Origin: Rugalucina vietnamica
Taxonomy: Eukaryota > Mollusca > Bivalvia > Lucinida > Lucinidae
Assembly (NCBI GenBank): GCA_964017185.1
Contig: OZ024869.1
Location: 61,096,761 to 61,160,760, forward strand
Reading direction: 5' to 3'
Length of the DNA stretch: 64,000 bases
The translations under genes and the position numbers were made by a program. Below the pieces are notes generated by a model. It did not search any database and had not been told where the DNA came from. It saw only the letters and a program-made list of their open reading frames with translations. Shown here piece after piece: positions 22,331 to 32,042 of this stretch; positions within the stretch are counted from its first letter, which is position 1; every line of letters starts with the position of its first letter.

Positions 22331-22495
22331 TATTTACGAGCGGGAGTGTTGAAAAGACGAAACAAAAATAATTAAAATTTCATTCATATAATTGGCGGAA
22401 ACTATACATTTATTTACATGCAACATTTAAATAGAAAATTAGATAATACAAATTCACATTAATGAATTTGTTAATATTCAATCATCTCAGGCCAC
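22327..22495 (-). repeat. Ngaro split direct repeat B1
   Basis: Identical to B2. It adjoins A2, so the A2-B1 junction reconstitutes the sequence expected at the joint of a circular intermediate. Confidence 0.95.
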
Positions 22496-22576
22496 CAATC
22501 CGAAGGAGCCGCCATAAAAGAGAGGAAAAATCGATACAGGTATAATAGCAACTATAACAATGTAACTGTAGCTGTT

Positions 22577-22578
22577 AT

Positions 22579-22611
<33 letters not shown>
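22577..22611. repeat. (GAT)n microsatellite
   Basis: A run of about 11 GAT/ATG triplets inside the 3' noncoding part of the Ngaro element. Confidence 0.9.
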
Positions 22612-22896
22612 CTCAAAACTTAAAACAGTGAAAAGCAATTTCATGTTAATTCAAGAAATAGTCCGAGAATCAATATCTGTAAATCGTATTTCAAGTCCCA
22701 CTTGAGATAAAAATACAAGTCCGTGAATTTAAAAGTATTCACATATAACCGTCATGGAATCAAAAATATCTGAAAATTCCATGCTACGTCTCTGTTGTCA
22801 AGTCAGTACACTGCAGAACTCAGATGAAAAGTTAAAATTATGTACAAGAACCGCATAAGCACATGTACACCAGTTTCACTAATTTGTGATTATATT

Positions 22897-23154
22897 TCAC
22901 ATTAAAGAATATCCAAAGCGATAAATGCACAGATTCCACGTAAGAGTCGATCTTGTGACTGAATCAGAGAGACTAACCCAGGAAACTGGAGATTCCCGCA
23001 AAGGTCTCCACGATTCCCGATCGAGAACCCAGCCTTCCCGGATGGAGCTGACGTAAACGCCCGGAGCCCGCAGTAGCAGCTGCACGGCACCAAGGGAGCC
23101 AATCTGAAACAGAAACAAGAAAGACAAGGCAACAACACTCAACAGAAAAGGCAT
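22897..23154 (-). CDS. Small ORF downstream of the SGNH gene in Ngaro; doubtful
   Basis: An 85-codon frame starts with ATG directly at the end of the SGNH ORF. It has a hydrophobic N-terminus (FLLSVVALSFLFLF) resembling a signal or anchor segment, then no recognised domain. A splice-acceptor-like tract (CTTGTTTCTGTTTCAG, AG at 23105-23104) lies inside it, so it may instead be noncoding or part of a spliced 3' exon. Confidence 0.25.
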   Translation of the reverse strand: MPFLLSVVALSFLFLFQIGSLGAVQLLLRAPGVYVSSIREGWVLDRESWRPLRESPVSWVSLSDSVTRSTLTWNLCIYRFGYSLM

Positions 23155-23738
23155 TACTTTAAATGAAAAACGGCGTTACTTAAGAAACGATGTAATCTTC
23201 TTGAGCCCTCAAAATTAAGATGCAAACCGTCATCATTCACGGCAAAAAGAGACCGTATAGGTTTATTTTTGTACAAAAATATTCTGTAAGTGTGAAGGAA
23301 AGGCACTCTCCGCAATTTACATAATTTCTCTAATTCTCTATTAACATCCTTCATACGGGATTCTTTTGGATCAGTATCCAAGTCACATGGACGCGGAATA
23401 ATACCGCAAATGATCAAGTTTGTAGAAGATTTGGTACGAATAGTTGTAATCAACTCATGAAAAGAAGCCATTATATGATGAACGGAACGAGACGAAGCCA
23501 CGTCATTTGTGCCTATCAAAATAATTGTATGTTTTGCATTAATACTCGCCTTATTTGCATCTATTTTTTGCTTTAGTCGAGCAATGGTAGCACCTCTGAA
23601 CACCTGTACTGTCGTGTGTTGTATGTTAGACACGTATTTGGCCATGGAATCAGACAAAACAGTGACTGAAAGAGGTCTTCTAGCTAGAAAAAGAAGTATA
23701 CAGTATATTACAATAAACTGTTTTGAATGTTGATACAC
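23154..23738 (-). CDS. SGNH/GDSL-type hydrolase of the Ngaro element
   Basis: 194 codons. Block I: VLSDSM with nucleophile Ser31 (an LSDS variant of GDS). Block II: Gly49 in FRGAT. Block III: GTND (76-79) with Asn78. Block V: DGLHL with Asp170 and His173. These are the four signature positions of SGNH hydrolases (esterase/lipase-like). Such ORFs are known in Ngaro-group elements, where their role is unsettled. It overlaps the end of the recombinase ORF by about 31 nt. The first ~20 residues are hydrophobic and may lie upstream of the true start. Confidence 0.85.
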   Translation of the reverse strand: MYQHSKQFIVIYCILLFLARRPLSVTVLSDSMAKYVSNIQHTTVQVFRGATIARLKQKIDANKASINAKHTIILIGTNDVASSRSVHHIMASFHELITTIRTKSSTNLIICGIIPRPCDLDTDPKESRMKDVNRELEKLCKLRRVPFLHTYRIFLYKNKPIRSLFAVNDDGLHLNFEGSRRLHRFLSNAVFHLK

Positions 23739-24706
23739 ATTTGTTTACTAACTGACAATTTTTGTTGAAAGTCGTACTGTAAATATTCCTTGTACGCGTC
23801 TGACAGCCAGTCTCCATGACTTTGAATAAGTTCTGACGGAATTTGCGATTTGAAAGCGAAACTGCAACTTCCTCGACGAATACCGTGTGAGGAATACGCA
23901 TTTCCATCTCTGCCTGTTTTCGAAATGGTTTTTCTCAGTTTATTTTGAAATTTGGCATATGTGATTGGTACAAGCCCAGATTTCGATTTGAAACAAAAGG
24001 CAGGATCTGTATCTTTAGCTGGAATTAAAGAAAGCATATTCTTATAAGCAGATACTGGGCATAAGCAAGAAGTAGGAATCGAACAAATAGGAATATCTCT
24101 AGAATGACCAAATTGTCTAGTTTTCGACCACTTAATGTTGACAATTAGCAAGTTATCTTTAAGAGAAATATCACGCCGAAGCAGTTGCTTGCCAGCGTCA
24201 AAATCTTTTAAAGAATTTGGGAACAAATTTGATTTTCTAGCCATTAAAAAGAACATCAAAAGAATAGCACTCCACCATGCACAATCAAATGTATGATTCA
24301 ATCTCAAATGTGGATAAATATCGCGCAAAATAGTCGGGGAAACTGGCTCTGCTTTCGTAGGAACATGAAGTTTTTCGCGAGCAATGCCGCGCAAAAGTAG
24401 CTTTAACTGATAAATATTTTCATTGGAAAAATCTAGATCTAACATGACATGTAGTGTTTTCTCACCTGATAAGTAATTTTGAATAGACTGAGTTGACTTA
24501 AAAGATCTGCTTAAGAATCGAGCGTACAAACACAATGTTTGAGTACATGTAGGCAAATCTTGTAAATTAAAATATTCACAGAACATGAAATAAAGTTCCC
24601 ACTGACAATGTAAATTCTTAAAAGTTCCTGGTGCATATGCTTGTCTCATTGAGTTTTTTACCTCTCTTAGCAAAGTCTGATGCTGCGAAGCTGAAAAAAT
24701 GAACAA
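23708..24706 (-). CDS. Tyrosine recombinase (integrase) of the Ngaro element
   Basis: About 332 codons. An N-terminal SAM-like DNA-binding part (AYAPGTFKNLHCQWELYFMF) is followed by the catalytic domain: first Arg in FLMARKSN (R157), HGIRR (H274, R277), HGDW (H297), and the nucleophile in SDAYKEYL (Y305 or Y308). This is the R-H-x-x-R-H-Y tetrad of tyrosine recombinases, which join circular cDNA to the genome. The frame begins without an ATG. A splice-acceptor-like tract (TTCATTTTTTCAG, AG at 24692-24691) precedes it, so the true 5' end may come from splicing or fusion with the RT ORF. Confidence 0.9.
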   Translation of the reverse strand: MFIFSASQHQTLLREVKNSMRQAYAPGTFKNLHCQWELYFMFCEYFNLQDLPTCTQTLCLYARFLSRSFKSTQSIQNYLSGEKTLHVMLDLDFSNENIYQLKLLLRGIAREKLHVPTKAEPVSPTILRDIYPHLRLNHTFDCAWWSAILLMFFLMARKSNLFPNSLKDFDAGKQLLRRDISLKDNLLIVNIKWSKTRQFGHSRDIPICSIPTSCLCPVSAYKNMLSLIPAKDTDPAFCFKSKSGLVPITYAKFQNKLRKTISKTGRDGNAYSSHGIRRGSCSFAFKSQIPSELIQSHGDWLSDAYKEYLQYDFQQKLSVSKQMCINIQNSLL

Positions 24707-24779
24707 ACACTAGTTAATTAATTAAAAGAACTCCAAGAGAGATAACTCGTACGCTAATGTCACTAAAAATGTAACTGCA

Positions 24780-26657
24780 TTACCAATCATGAATAAAGGC
24801 AAATAAATGATCTGGTACAGATACCGCCCTAAAATGATGTCCGACGGCTGCATGAAATTGTTCCTGATATTGTTTGTTCAGATTCCATCTGCTCAGGAAG
24901 TCGGGAATTCTGTTCTCAGAACCAGAAATAAAGACTCCCTTGATTTGAAACTGGTAAACAGCAGCGATAAAGCAAATTTCCCTTAAACAAGACTGGGGAA
25001 ATGAATCACGGCTAGAACCTGAATTCAGTACTAAGACCGAACTTTTGTTATCACAATTGAGAACCAACTTTTTTCCTTTCCATAAATGTCCCCAAAGTTT
25101 CACAGCAATAACAATGGTCAAAAGTTCAAGATTATTGATGTGAAGATTCGCTTTGCGAATAAAATCTGGAAACTCACAATGGAAATAACAATCGGCGAAA
25201 ATGCCACCGGCCCCTACTAAGCAAGCATCAGTGGCACAGAACTCATCGGGTTCGCTCCACTCTTCTAAATCCATCATTGAAATGCCATTGTATTTTGGCA
25301 AGAACTTTAACCACCAGATAAGATCTTTTTTGGTCTCAAGGGGAATAACTTGCGGGCTCTCAGTATTTTGAATTCTTCTCAACCAGTTTAAAAGTCGAGA
25401 AATGAAGATACGAGCTGGTTTAACACAGTGGGCTACAAAATTCAACTTGCCTATCAAAGACTGTAATTCCCGCAACGTAGCTTCGCGTTTCTGTAACCAT
25501 TGAGATATCAAGGAACGTATTTCATTCAGTCGCTCATCAGTTATGCTGAGTGTAAGAGAAATGCTGTCAAAGAGTACGCCAATAAACACCATTTTTGTAC
25601 TAGGGGGAGAGCATTTTTCAACGGACTCTTTCAACCCACAGAACTGCAGAACGTTTCCAAGCTCTGTGAACGATTTCCAAGCTTTATCCGGAGAATCAGC
25701 CCCGGCAAGATCATCGAGATAGTTCTCAATTAAAATATTGAGAATGTTGCAAATAAATTTGACACTATTTGAAACTCTCTGCATAAAGTATGCAGCACTT
25801 CGCAATCCAAAGCTTAGAACCTTGTCAAAGTACAAGAATCCGTTGAAAGAATACCCCAAAAGTGAGGCGTCACCCGGATCTAAGGACAGCTGGCGATAAG
25901 CCCGAGACAAGTCCCTTTTGAAGAGAAGACAGCCTCGACCCTTAGTCTTTACTATGGCAACAAGATCATCTACCCCAGGATACGTAAGATTAATTCTTTG
26001 GCCTAAATAAAAATCCTTAGAAACAAAATCATTGATTGAATTGCCTTTAGGATAACTGAGATCAAGGATAATCCTTCTTTCTTCACTATCTTTCTTTGGT
26101 ACCGTGTTTAAAGGAGAAATGCAAACATTGCAATTAAATGGATTTTCCCGGAAAGGCCCTAAAATAGCATCGAACTGAAGTTCTTTGTTTAAAAACTTTT
26201 GAACATGGATAGCATAGTCCTTTGCTCCTTTGTGGTTTTTGACAAAACTATAATTGTCACGAGATTGCTGCTGAATTTTCCCCATATAACCAATTGGGAA
26301 ACCAAACTCTAGCAAATCACATAAATTATGATCATGATAATCTGAAAGCATAAATCTGAAATAATCTAAATTCAAGTTGGTATCTAAGGAAAATTTACAG
26401 CCTTCAAAGTTGTATTTGCCAGAGCTAACAATCGAGTTGTGCATAAAAATATAATCATTTGTATTGTGAAAAGACAATTCTCCTGTGTGATCACTAAACG
26501 ATTGTTGAGCTACAGTATGTGTCCAAATATCAAGCGGTTGCGAAATTTTGGATGAACACTCTTTGTCACCGGACATAGAAGTGTGACTAGTAAAACTTGA
26601 ATCTGAATATTTGACAACTGGAGTAGTGGAAAATTCAGCAGCAGATTCTTCCGACAT
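24780..26657 (-). CDS. DIRS/Ngaro reverse transcriptase-RNase H
   Basis: 625 codons from an ATG at 26657. RT motifs: RIILDLSYPKGNSIND, LFKRDLSRAYRQL, FDKVLSFGLRSA and the catalytic box NYLDDLAG near 25705. RNase H: CATDACLVGAGGIFA, NNLELLTIV and NCDNKSSVLVLN. The set matches DIRS-order RTs. There is no adenine-methyltransferase-like domain after RNase H, which favours Ngaro over DIRS1/PAT. It starts 18 nt after the Gag-like ORF and ends about 90 nt before the recombinase coding sequence. Confidence 0.93.
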   Translation of the reverse strand: MSEESAAEFSTTPVVKYSDSSFTSHTSMSGDKECSSKISQPLDIWTHTVAQQSFSDHTGELSFHNTNDYIFMHNSIVSSGKYNFEGCKFSLDTNLNLDYFRFMLSDYHDHNLCDLLEFGFPIGYMGKIQQQSRDNYSFVKNHKGAKDYAIHVQKFLNKELQFDAILGPFRENPFNCNVCISPLNTVPKKDSEERRIILDLSYPKGNSINDFVSKDFYLGQRINLTYPGVDDLVAIVKTKGRGCLLFKRDLSRAYRQLSLDPGDASLLGYSFNGFLYFDKVLSFGLRSAAYFMQRVSNSVKFICNILNILIENYLDDLAGADSPDKAWKSFTELGNVLQFCGLKESVEKCSPPSTKMVFIGVLFDSISLTLSITDERLNEIRSLISQWLQKREATLRELQSLIGKLNFVAHCVKPARIFISRLLNWLRRIQNTESPQVIPLETKKDLIWWLKFLPKYNGISMMDLEEWSEPDEFCATDACLVGAGGIFADCYFHCEFPDFIRKANLHINNLELLTIVIAVKLWGHLWKGKKLVLNCDNKSSVLVLNSGSSRDSFPQSCLREICFIAAVYQFQIKGVFISGSENRIPDFLSRWNLNKQYQEQFHAAVGHHFRAVSVPDHLFAFIHDW

Positions 26658-26675
26658 GAGTGGCGAGCACTCCAG

Positions 26676-27755
26676 TCACGCCTTATACGGACAAGCAGCG
26701 GAGCTTTCTGGATGTCGGAGCTGTTTCTTGTCCTTTTTCCAGCAAGTCCCGCAGATATGCTTGACCATACGGGAGTGACCCAAAATTGATTTCTGATGAC
26801 TGAATGTCTGAAAAGAGCATTTGCCATTGTTAAAATCAGGGCACCACCACGTTTGTTCAGATTGTGAAAGATAACCCTTATCTGACTTCCGTCTGAGCAC
26901 TTTGCTTGCTAACATTGCATTTTCAATTTGAGCTGGTTCATCAGACCATGAGTTAAGACCCATTGCAATGCGCCTTAACCAAGCTGCATAGTAATTGAGA
27001 AGCTGTGACCAATCATAAATATTGGTGAAATAGGCTATTTTCTTAAGAAACTTAAGTCTGCCCCTGAATTCTGATTTAGAAATTTTAGAAGTTAAAATTT
27101 CAAGTTCACCGGCAAAAAACATCTTCATGTCTAATTTTTTGAAAGACACGTGTTCCGAAACAAACTCGTACTGCAGTACAGTGTGCGGCCAAACTTGAGG
27201 ATATTTAACCCTGTCAGATGCTCTTTTCGACATGCCGGACTTTTTAGACCTCTTTTTGTTTTTATGAGAGTGACGTGATTTCTTAGAACTATCCGAGGAA
27301 TCAGACGATCCAGAGCGATCGGATTCAGAAGACGTATATGTATAGTGTCGTGAGCTCTTGTGAGATTTTGAAGCAGGTTTGTGTCTGTGTTCTGAATCAG
27401 ACAACACTGAACCATCAGAAGACTCGGAGGAAGAATCAGAAGATGAATCAACAGACTGCTCATTATCGGAAAATAAACCTAAAGATTTCATCTTACGATT
27501 TGCATTTTTCTTTAATTTAACATTGTCTCTGAGATCTGCAGCTTTAACACGAGAATCTGTAGTCTGAGCATCATCGCCAAGTTTACTGGAAGAAGAATGT
27601 TTTTTCTCACCTTTCTCTGCAGCAGCCTGTAACTTCTGTTGATTCTTCTCAAGACGAGCTTTCATCTTGGACAGCTTATCCTTCTTGGACTGAACCCGAG
27701 ATGCCTTTTCAAAGTGCTCCAACTTCGCCTGGGTTTCTCGAATCGACTTCTCCAA
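26676..27755 (-). CDS. Gag-like ORF1 of the Ngaro element
   Basis: About 359 codons. The N-terminal half is highly charged and coiled-coil-like, then Ser/Lys/His-rich with many SSD/SES clusters and a basic KNKKRSKK stretch (possible nuclear signal). The C-terminal half has a conserved-looking domain and a zinc-binding region (WWCPDFNNGKCSFQTFSH ... HICGTC) typical of DIRS-order Gag proteins. The frame opens near the inner edge of repeat A1 without an ATG; the first in-frame ATG is internal (MKARLEKN). A non-AUG start, a spliced leader exon, or a start inside the ORF are all possible. Confidence 0.8.
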   Translation of the reverse strand: MEKSIRETQAKLEHFEKASRVQSKKDKLSKMKARLEKNQQKLQAAAEKGEKKHSSSSKLGDDAQTTDSRVKAADLRDNVKLKKNANRKMKSLGLFSDNEQSVDSSSDSSSESSDGSVLSDSEHRHKPASKSHKSSRHYTYTSSESDRSGSSDSSDSSKKSRHSHKNKKRSKKSGMSKRASDRVKYPQVWPHTVLQYEFVSEHVSFKKLDMKMFFAGELEILTSKISKSEFRGRLKFLKKIAYFTNIYDWSQLLNYYAAWLRRIAMGLNSWSDEPAQIENAMLASKVLRRKSDKGYLSQSEQTWWCPDFNNGKCSFQTFSHQKSILGHSRMVKHICGTCWKKDKKQLRHPESSAACPYKA

Positions 27756-27760
27756 AGAAC

Positions 27761-28142
27761 TTTTTGAAATTTCGACTAAAACTGTCGATCAAATTTCGAC
27801 TTATAACGTCGATGTGAAAATGTAATCTGAGCGGAGCGCGATATATCGCGCCATCTCTGAAATTTGTAATTTACATAATAATGAAAGTGAGGTCAAAGGT
27901 TGTTCTGAGCAATATTTGAGAAACAGTAATATAAAGAAATAGTTAAGTTAATCATTAACAACCAATGCTAAGACATGTTACAAAAATACGAAAACACGTG
28001 ACTTGTAAGAAAGAATATGATGCGATGAGCTTATTTACATATGAATATGAATATAAATAGTAAACCTAAACGAAAATGATAATAGCAAAAAGATCTAACT
28101 CCTGCTATACTAATTAATAGTTATGAAACATAACTTATAAAT
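27761..28142 (-). repeat. Ngaro split direct repeat A1
   Basis: 382 bp, one mismatch to A2. It is the 5' outer end of the element and probably contains its promoter. It ends in AAAT followed by flanking GCGACC. Confidence 0.95.
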
Positions 28143-30411
28143 GCGACCATTGACACGCCTTGTTTCCTAACTCGCATTCAAATATTAAGAATATACCAGT
28201 GGTATTTTGTCCGCAAAGGTGCTTTGTTTAACTGAGCACATACAAAAGCATCAGGAAAACGTGGCCGTTCTCGGCGAGTCGGTTCTAATGTATACCTACA
28301 ATGTATGAAACACAAAACATGACTTTTAGGGTTTACAAAGCATCGGTTTTTTCCTCTACGAAGTGTATAGGTCGTATGCTGACCTCCGCGGCGTTCTTGT
28401 CTTTGTATAGCACCTGATTGTCAGTTTAGTTTTTCCCATCTCGGGTTGTTGGAGGGGGAATTTATTCTGATTTAGCTGTTTCCTGATCATTACCTCTTAA
28501 TAATATGATATTCAAACTGATATTTGAAAACGGACGTGAACATCCCGACATTACAACAAAGCAAATATTCATTAACTGATAAAATCAACTGGACACAGGG
28601 TGCGTGGGGTTTAAACCAATTATGTATTTAGAAGTCATGATACAATGTTGATGATGAAATTCCGTTTATGTTGCCTACTTAGATGTCAGACTGACATTTG
28701 AAGGACAAATAAAGGTTTGGCATAGGAGGAGCATAGAGTAAAAGTTCAATACCAAGGAATGATTTCAAGCGCTTTCAATGTTAGTTTTCATTTGAGTTAG
28801 TGTTTCTTTTACGCAAATTTTGATATACATATAAAAAACGCATGACAGTGTCAAAGAAGTTTGAAAGTATGTCTTCGTTTTCTATGGCTGCCGTGCTCTT
28901 TTTATGGCGAAATTCCACGATATAAAGTAGTCACACGTGAAAGCTTAAATCTGCATTGGTCTATGCAACTTCGTCTTAACACGCAATATGGGATAGTCTG
29001 AAACAGATGCTGTAGCATATTTGTGTGCACAAGCAGATGGTCGAACGTTACAATCGCATCATCTTGACACATATTCGTGACAAATCCATCGTTAATACGA
29101 CAAATAAAAATTAAAACTGAGATCCTTTAAGAGCAGTGAAGACATTAATGAGAAAGGGGATGGGCCATACCGCGGTTTCGACTATTAAAGTCTCGTCAGT
29201 GACCCTTTAGAATTGGCAACATGGAGCCAAAGAGAATTACTGAAATTTTACAACTTTCAACATGGTAGTTGATACAAAGACTAGTATTATCTAAATGGGA
29301 CCAAATATATTAAACATTGGTAAGAGAAGCTAGGTTTAGCACCAGGTCGGTACAGATACCATGGGAGCAAGTGTGCTGTCGACCGAGCCATTTGTAATAC
29401 GCAAAAGGTTACTTTCGTGCGAGTATAACGATATGGGTTTCTTGTCTCGGTATGTCGACAGCCGACTCACCTGAATTATACATACTCATTGTATGTCATT
29501 GTATGTCTGTCGATATACTTGTGTAAAACCTCGGATCCAATAAACATTATTTTGAATCTGATTCAATCCATATCTACACTGCTTGGTAATATCTGAAAAT
29601 CATACCCGAGATTCATAAATGATTGATGCCGGAAAATTTAGATAACATGGATATCCACATTCCGAAACTAATTTCACAATATTTCCAAATTAACCCACCG
29701 ACCTTGATGCGTTTAAACGAGTCACTTGGTTGATCTCAAACGAATAAAATGCATTTCATAAAACCTCGGGGTTTTCCCGTTTTTATTGTGATGTTTATAT
29801 TGAAAACAGATGGACAACTAACAATATCAGTCCATAAATCGGTCCATCGGACGATAAACTGGTTGATCTAGGACTTACCACTTCACTTGTCTAAACAGAT
29901 CTTATCTTATTCAATTTGAAACTTGATAACAAATACACTGATCAATATCCATTGTTAAATAGTCATTCCTACAGGTATGTTTACAAATAGGCCTACTCAA
30001 TGTTTTGCCATCCAGTGATCTATCTCTGTCCTCTTCAGTAAGATTCTGTTGGTATCTTTTATTGGTGTTTTACGTCCCACCTAAACAGTACGATCATATT
30101 GAGACAGGAGTTCCGGGCGATTTGAGCACTATTAATTACACTTAGCATAGTTGTCACGAATATAAAACTATATAAGACATGAGCCTCGACCCCAGAGATT
30201 ATTTTTGATATTATCTTAATATTTGTTTACCATGGTTATGATGGACATTCTAGTTGAAACTTGTCTTTATGCCTTTTAAAGTTATTCCCTTTTGAATTTC
30301 AAGAGGGAGAGAAATGATAATAGATAGTTGTATCTGTTAATTAAAAAGCCGACATGCCAGCGACAAACGAATCAGTGTAAAGATAAGTTGAAGGTTAGTT
30401 TTGTCAGACTG
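28143..30411. other. Unassigned AT-rich sequence
   Basis: No gene, long repeat or RNA recognised. At about 30055-30125 there is a minus-strand remnant of the shared SINE tail (TTTACGTCCCACC plus ATTGAGACAGGAG). Confidence 0.5.
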
Positions 30412-30590
30412 GTAATGGCTTAACATCCCAGTCAACAAATAGACGGAGACATAGCTGCAGGCGAGTTAATGAGTCTTGCTCAATGACACAACACGCCGCC
30501 GCATTTGGGGGTCTCGATACGGAGTCCGATGCTCTTCCCCCAGATCACCCTACGACACTGTTTCACTACGCAAAACGTCTGTCAAGTTCT
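30412..30590 (-). mobile_element. tRNA-derived SINE (family B), minus strand
   Basis: The reverse complement reads GAGCATCGGACTCCGTATCG, then TCATTGAGCAAGACTCATTA and GTTGACTGGGATGTTAAGCC. This is the same order as the family B copies at 34668 and 40268. The copy is diverged, and its tRNA head is partial. Confidence 0.7.
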
Positions 30591-31130
30591 ATGTGGTTTT
30601 ACACGACAGCTGGGTTAAAATTTACACTGTTTCTAGTCTATGGCTTCGTTTAACACAGCCGTTAACACAACAAATCGTTCGGTCAATTCGATTAGCTTTG
30701 GGGTTTAATGTCAGACAAATCTTCGGAAGTTCAGTTCCCCTCTTTCTAATACCATCAAGTATTTGAAAATAAAATCTGAAACATGACATCGCTGGGCGAG
30801 AAGTTGTCTACGGAAAAGCCTCATGCGCAATATGGTGTTCAGAAGCTGGGAGAGTCCATCATGAAAACATGTCCGCGTTAACCTTTTATATAGCAAAAAT
30901 GGGATATGCAGGGCTATACCTATTTTTCTTATTTTTGCTCCAAAACATAGATTGTGAGTCTCGGCGAGGCGGTTCTAACGTGGTTCGACATTCGATGTTT
31001 ATAGCAAAAATATTTAAAATCTGTATAACGCATGGGCAAGTTTTCGTAATGTGATATACTTATGTTGTTGGTGTGCATGAGCAAATGAGCCAACAAGCGG
31101 ATGTCCTGACGGCAGAAATGTGCTAATATA

Positions 31131-31373
31131 TGAGCCGCCTCATGGGAAAACCAACAATCCGCATTGGCGAAAACAAAGACGCAGATCAGCTTCGCGCGGT
31201 AACCGCGAAGCTGATCAGCGCCTTTGTTTTCGCTGCTCGGATAGTACAATTCTTCTTCTACTCAAGTTAAATCCAAAATTTCAAGCTTCTGGCTATTTTC
31301 TGTGCTTGTACAGGCTGGTTAGTGTCAGACCTGTTCGAAAACCACATTGTTGGTTTTCCCACGAGGCGGCTCA
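31131..31373. mobile_element. MITE family M1, copy 1 (243 bp)
   Basis: Terminal inverted repeats of about 27 bp (TGAGCCGCCTCATGGGAAAA and complement) bound a noncoding body. The body contains a second, nested palindrome (GCAGATCAGCTTCGCG ... CGCGAAGCTGATCAGCGC). A TA precedes the left end. It matches the copy at 46305-46541 throughout. TA flanks suggest Tc1/mariner-type mobilisation, but the ends alone do not prove it. Confidence 0.85.
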
Positions 31374-31754
31374 ATTATAACCACCAAGTAACAACTATGA
31401 CTTTTATGTTTGGACAACGATGGCTGATCACACATGCTAAATATCTGATTACATTGTAAACGAAGCAAACTCAAGGTCATCGATCCAAAAATACTTCGTT
31501 GTCACTCTCTGGCTAAAAATAAATATAAGCGCGTATAGTATCAAGGTAAATTTAAGGTCGATCGATAGTTAAACGACGATATCGCGGGTATATTGAAAGT
31601 AAACAGAATTATTTCCTCAGGCTTAACTATCCTTCTGAAAGTAAATTTAAATATCTAATGGATATAAATAATGTGACGCTGAAAACAAATATCTGCAAAT
31701 ATCTAATAGAGGCATTAAAGTTAAGGTCTGAATTATTATTGATGCACAGAATAT

Positions 31755-32042
31755 AAGAAGTATGTATTACATGTATATTATCCATATATTGGGAATTAGA
31801 ATAGGTATGCCTTTAGTTAAGCAATGGTATCACATGTTTGAGTTACGTCGTTATGCAGCCTGTTTTTGCAGTTCATTTAGTAAATGTTATACGAGGCTTC
31901 CTGACGTCGGAACTCATGCATGCATTATTCTTGATATAATGTCGCACTACTGTACATTACCAAATACTATTTGTATTTTATGATTTGTATTTTGGGCCGG
32001 TGACCTTTATTACAATAAAGTTACTTACTTACTTACTTACTT
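31755..32042 (+). mobile_element. LINE 3' end with (TTAC)n tail
   Basis: A short coding remnant is followed by GGGCCGGTGACCTTTATTAC, an AATAAA and a tandem TTAC tail (about 5 units). Ending in a simple tetranucleotide repeat instead of poly-A is typical of several LINE clades. The rest of the element is absent. Assignment to a clade is not possible. Confidence 0.6.

Larger units (their letters stand above)
21611..28142 (-). mobile_element. Ngaro-type tyrosine-recombinase retrotransposon (DIRS order), nearly intact
   Basis: On the minus strand the order is A1 (28142-27761), Gag-like ORF, RT/RNase H ORF, tyrosine recombinase ORF, SGNH hydrolase ORF, B1 (22495-22327), A2 (22330-21949), B2 (21779-21611). 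A1 and A2 (382 bp) differ at one site; B1 and B2 (169 bp) are identical. Split direct repeats plus a tyrosine recombinase and an SGNH hydrolase define Ngaro-like elements. Both outer ends and the A2/B1 junction share the tetranucleotide AAAT, a plausible recombination core. No target-site duplication is expected or seen. All ORFs are uninterrupted, so the copy is probably recent. Confidence 0.92.
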
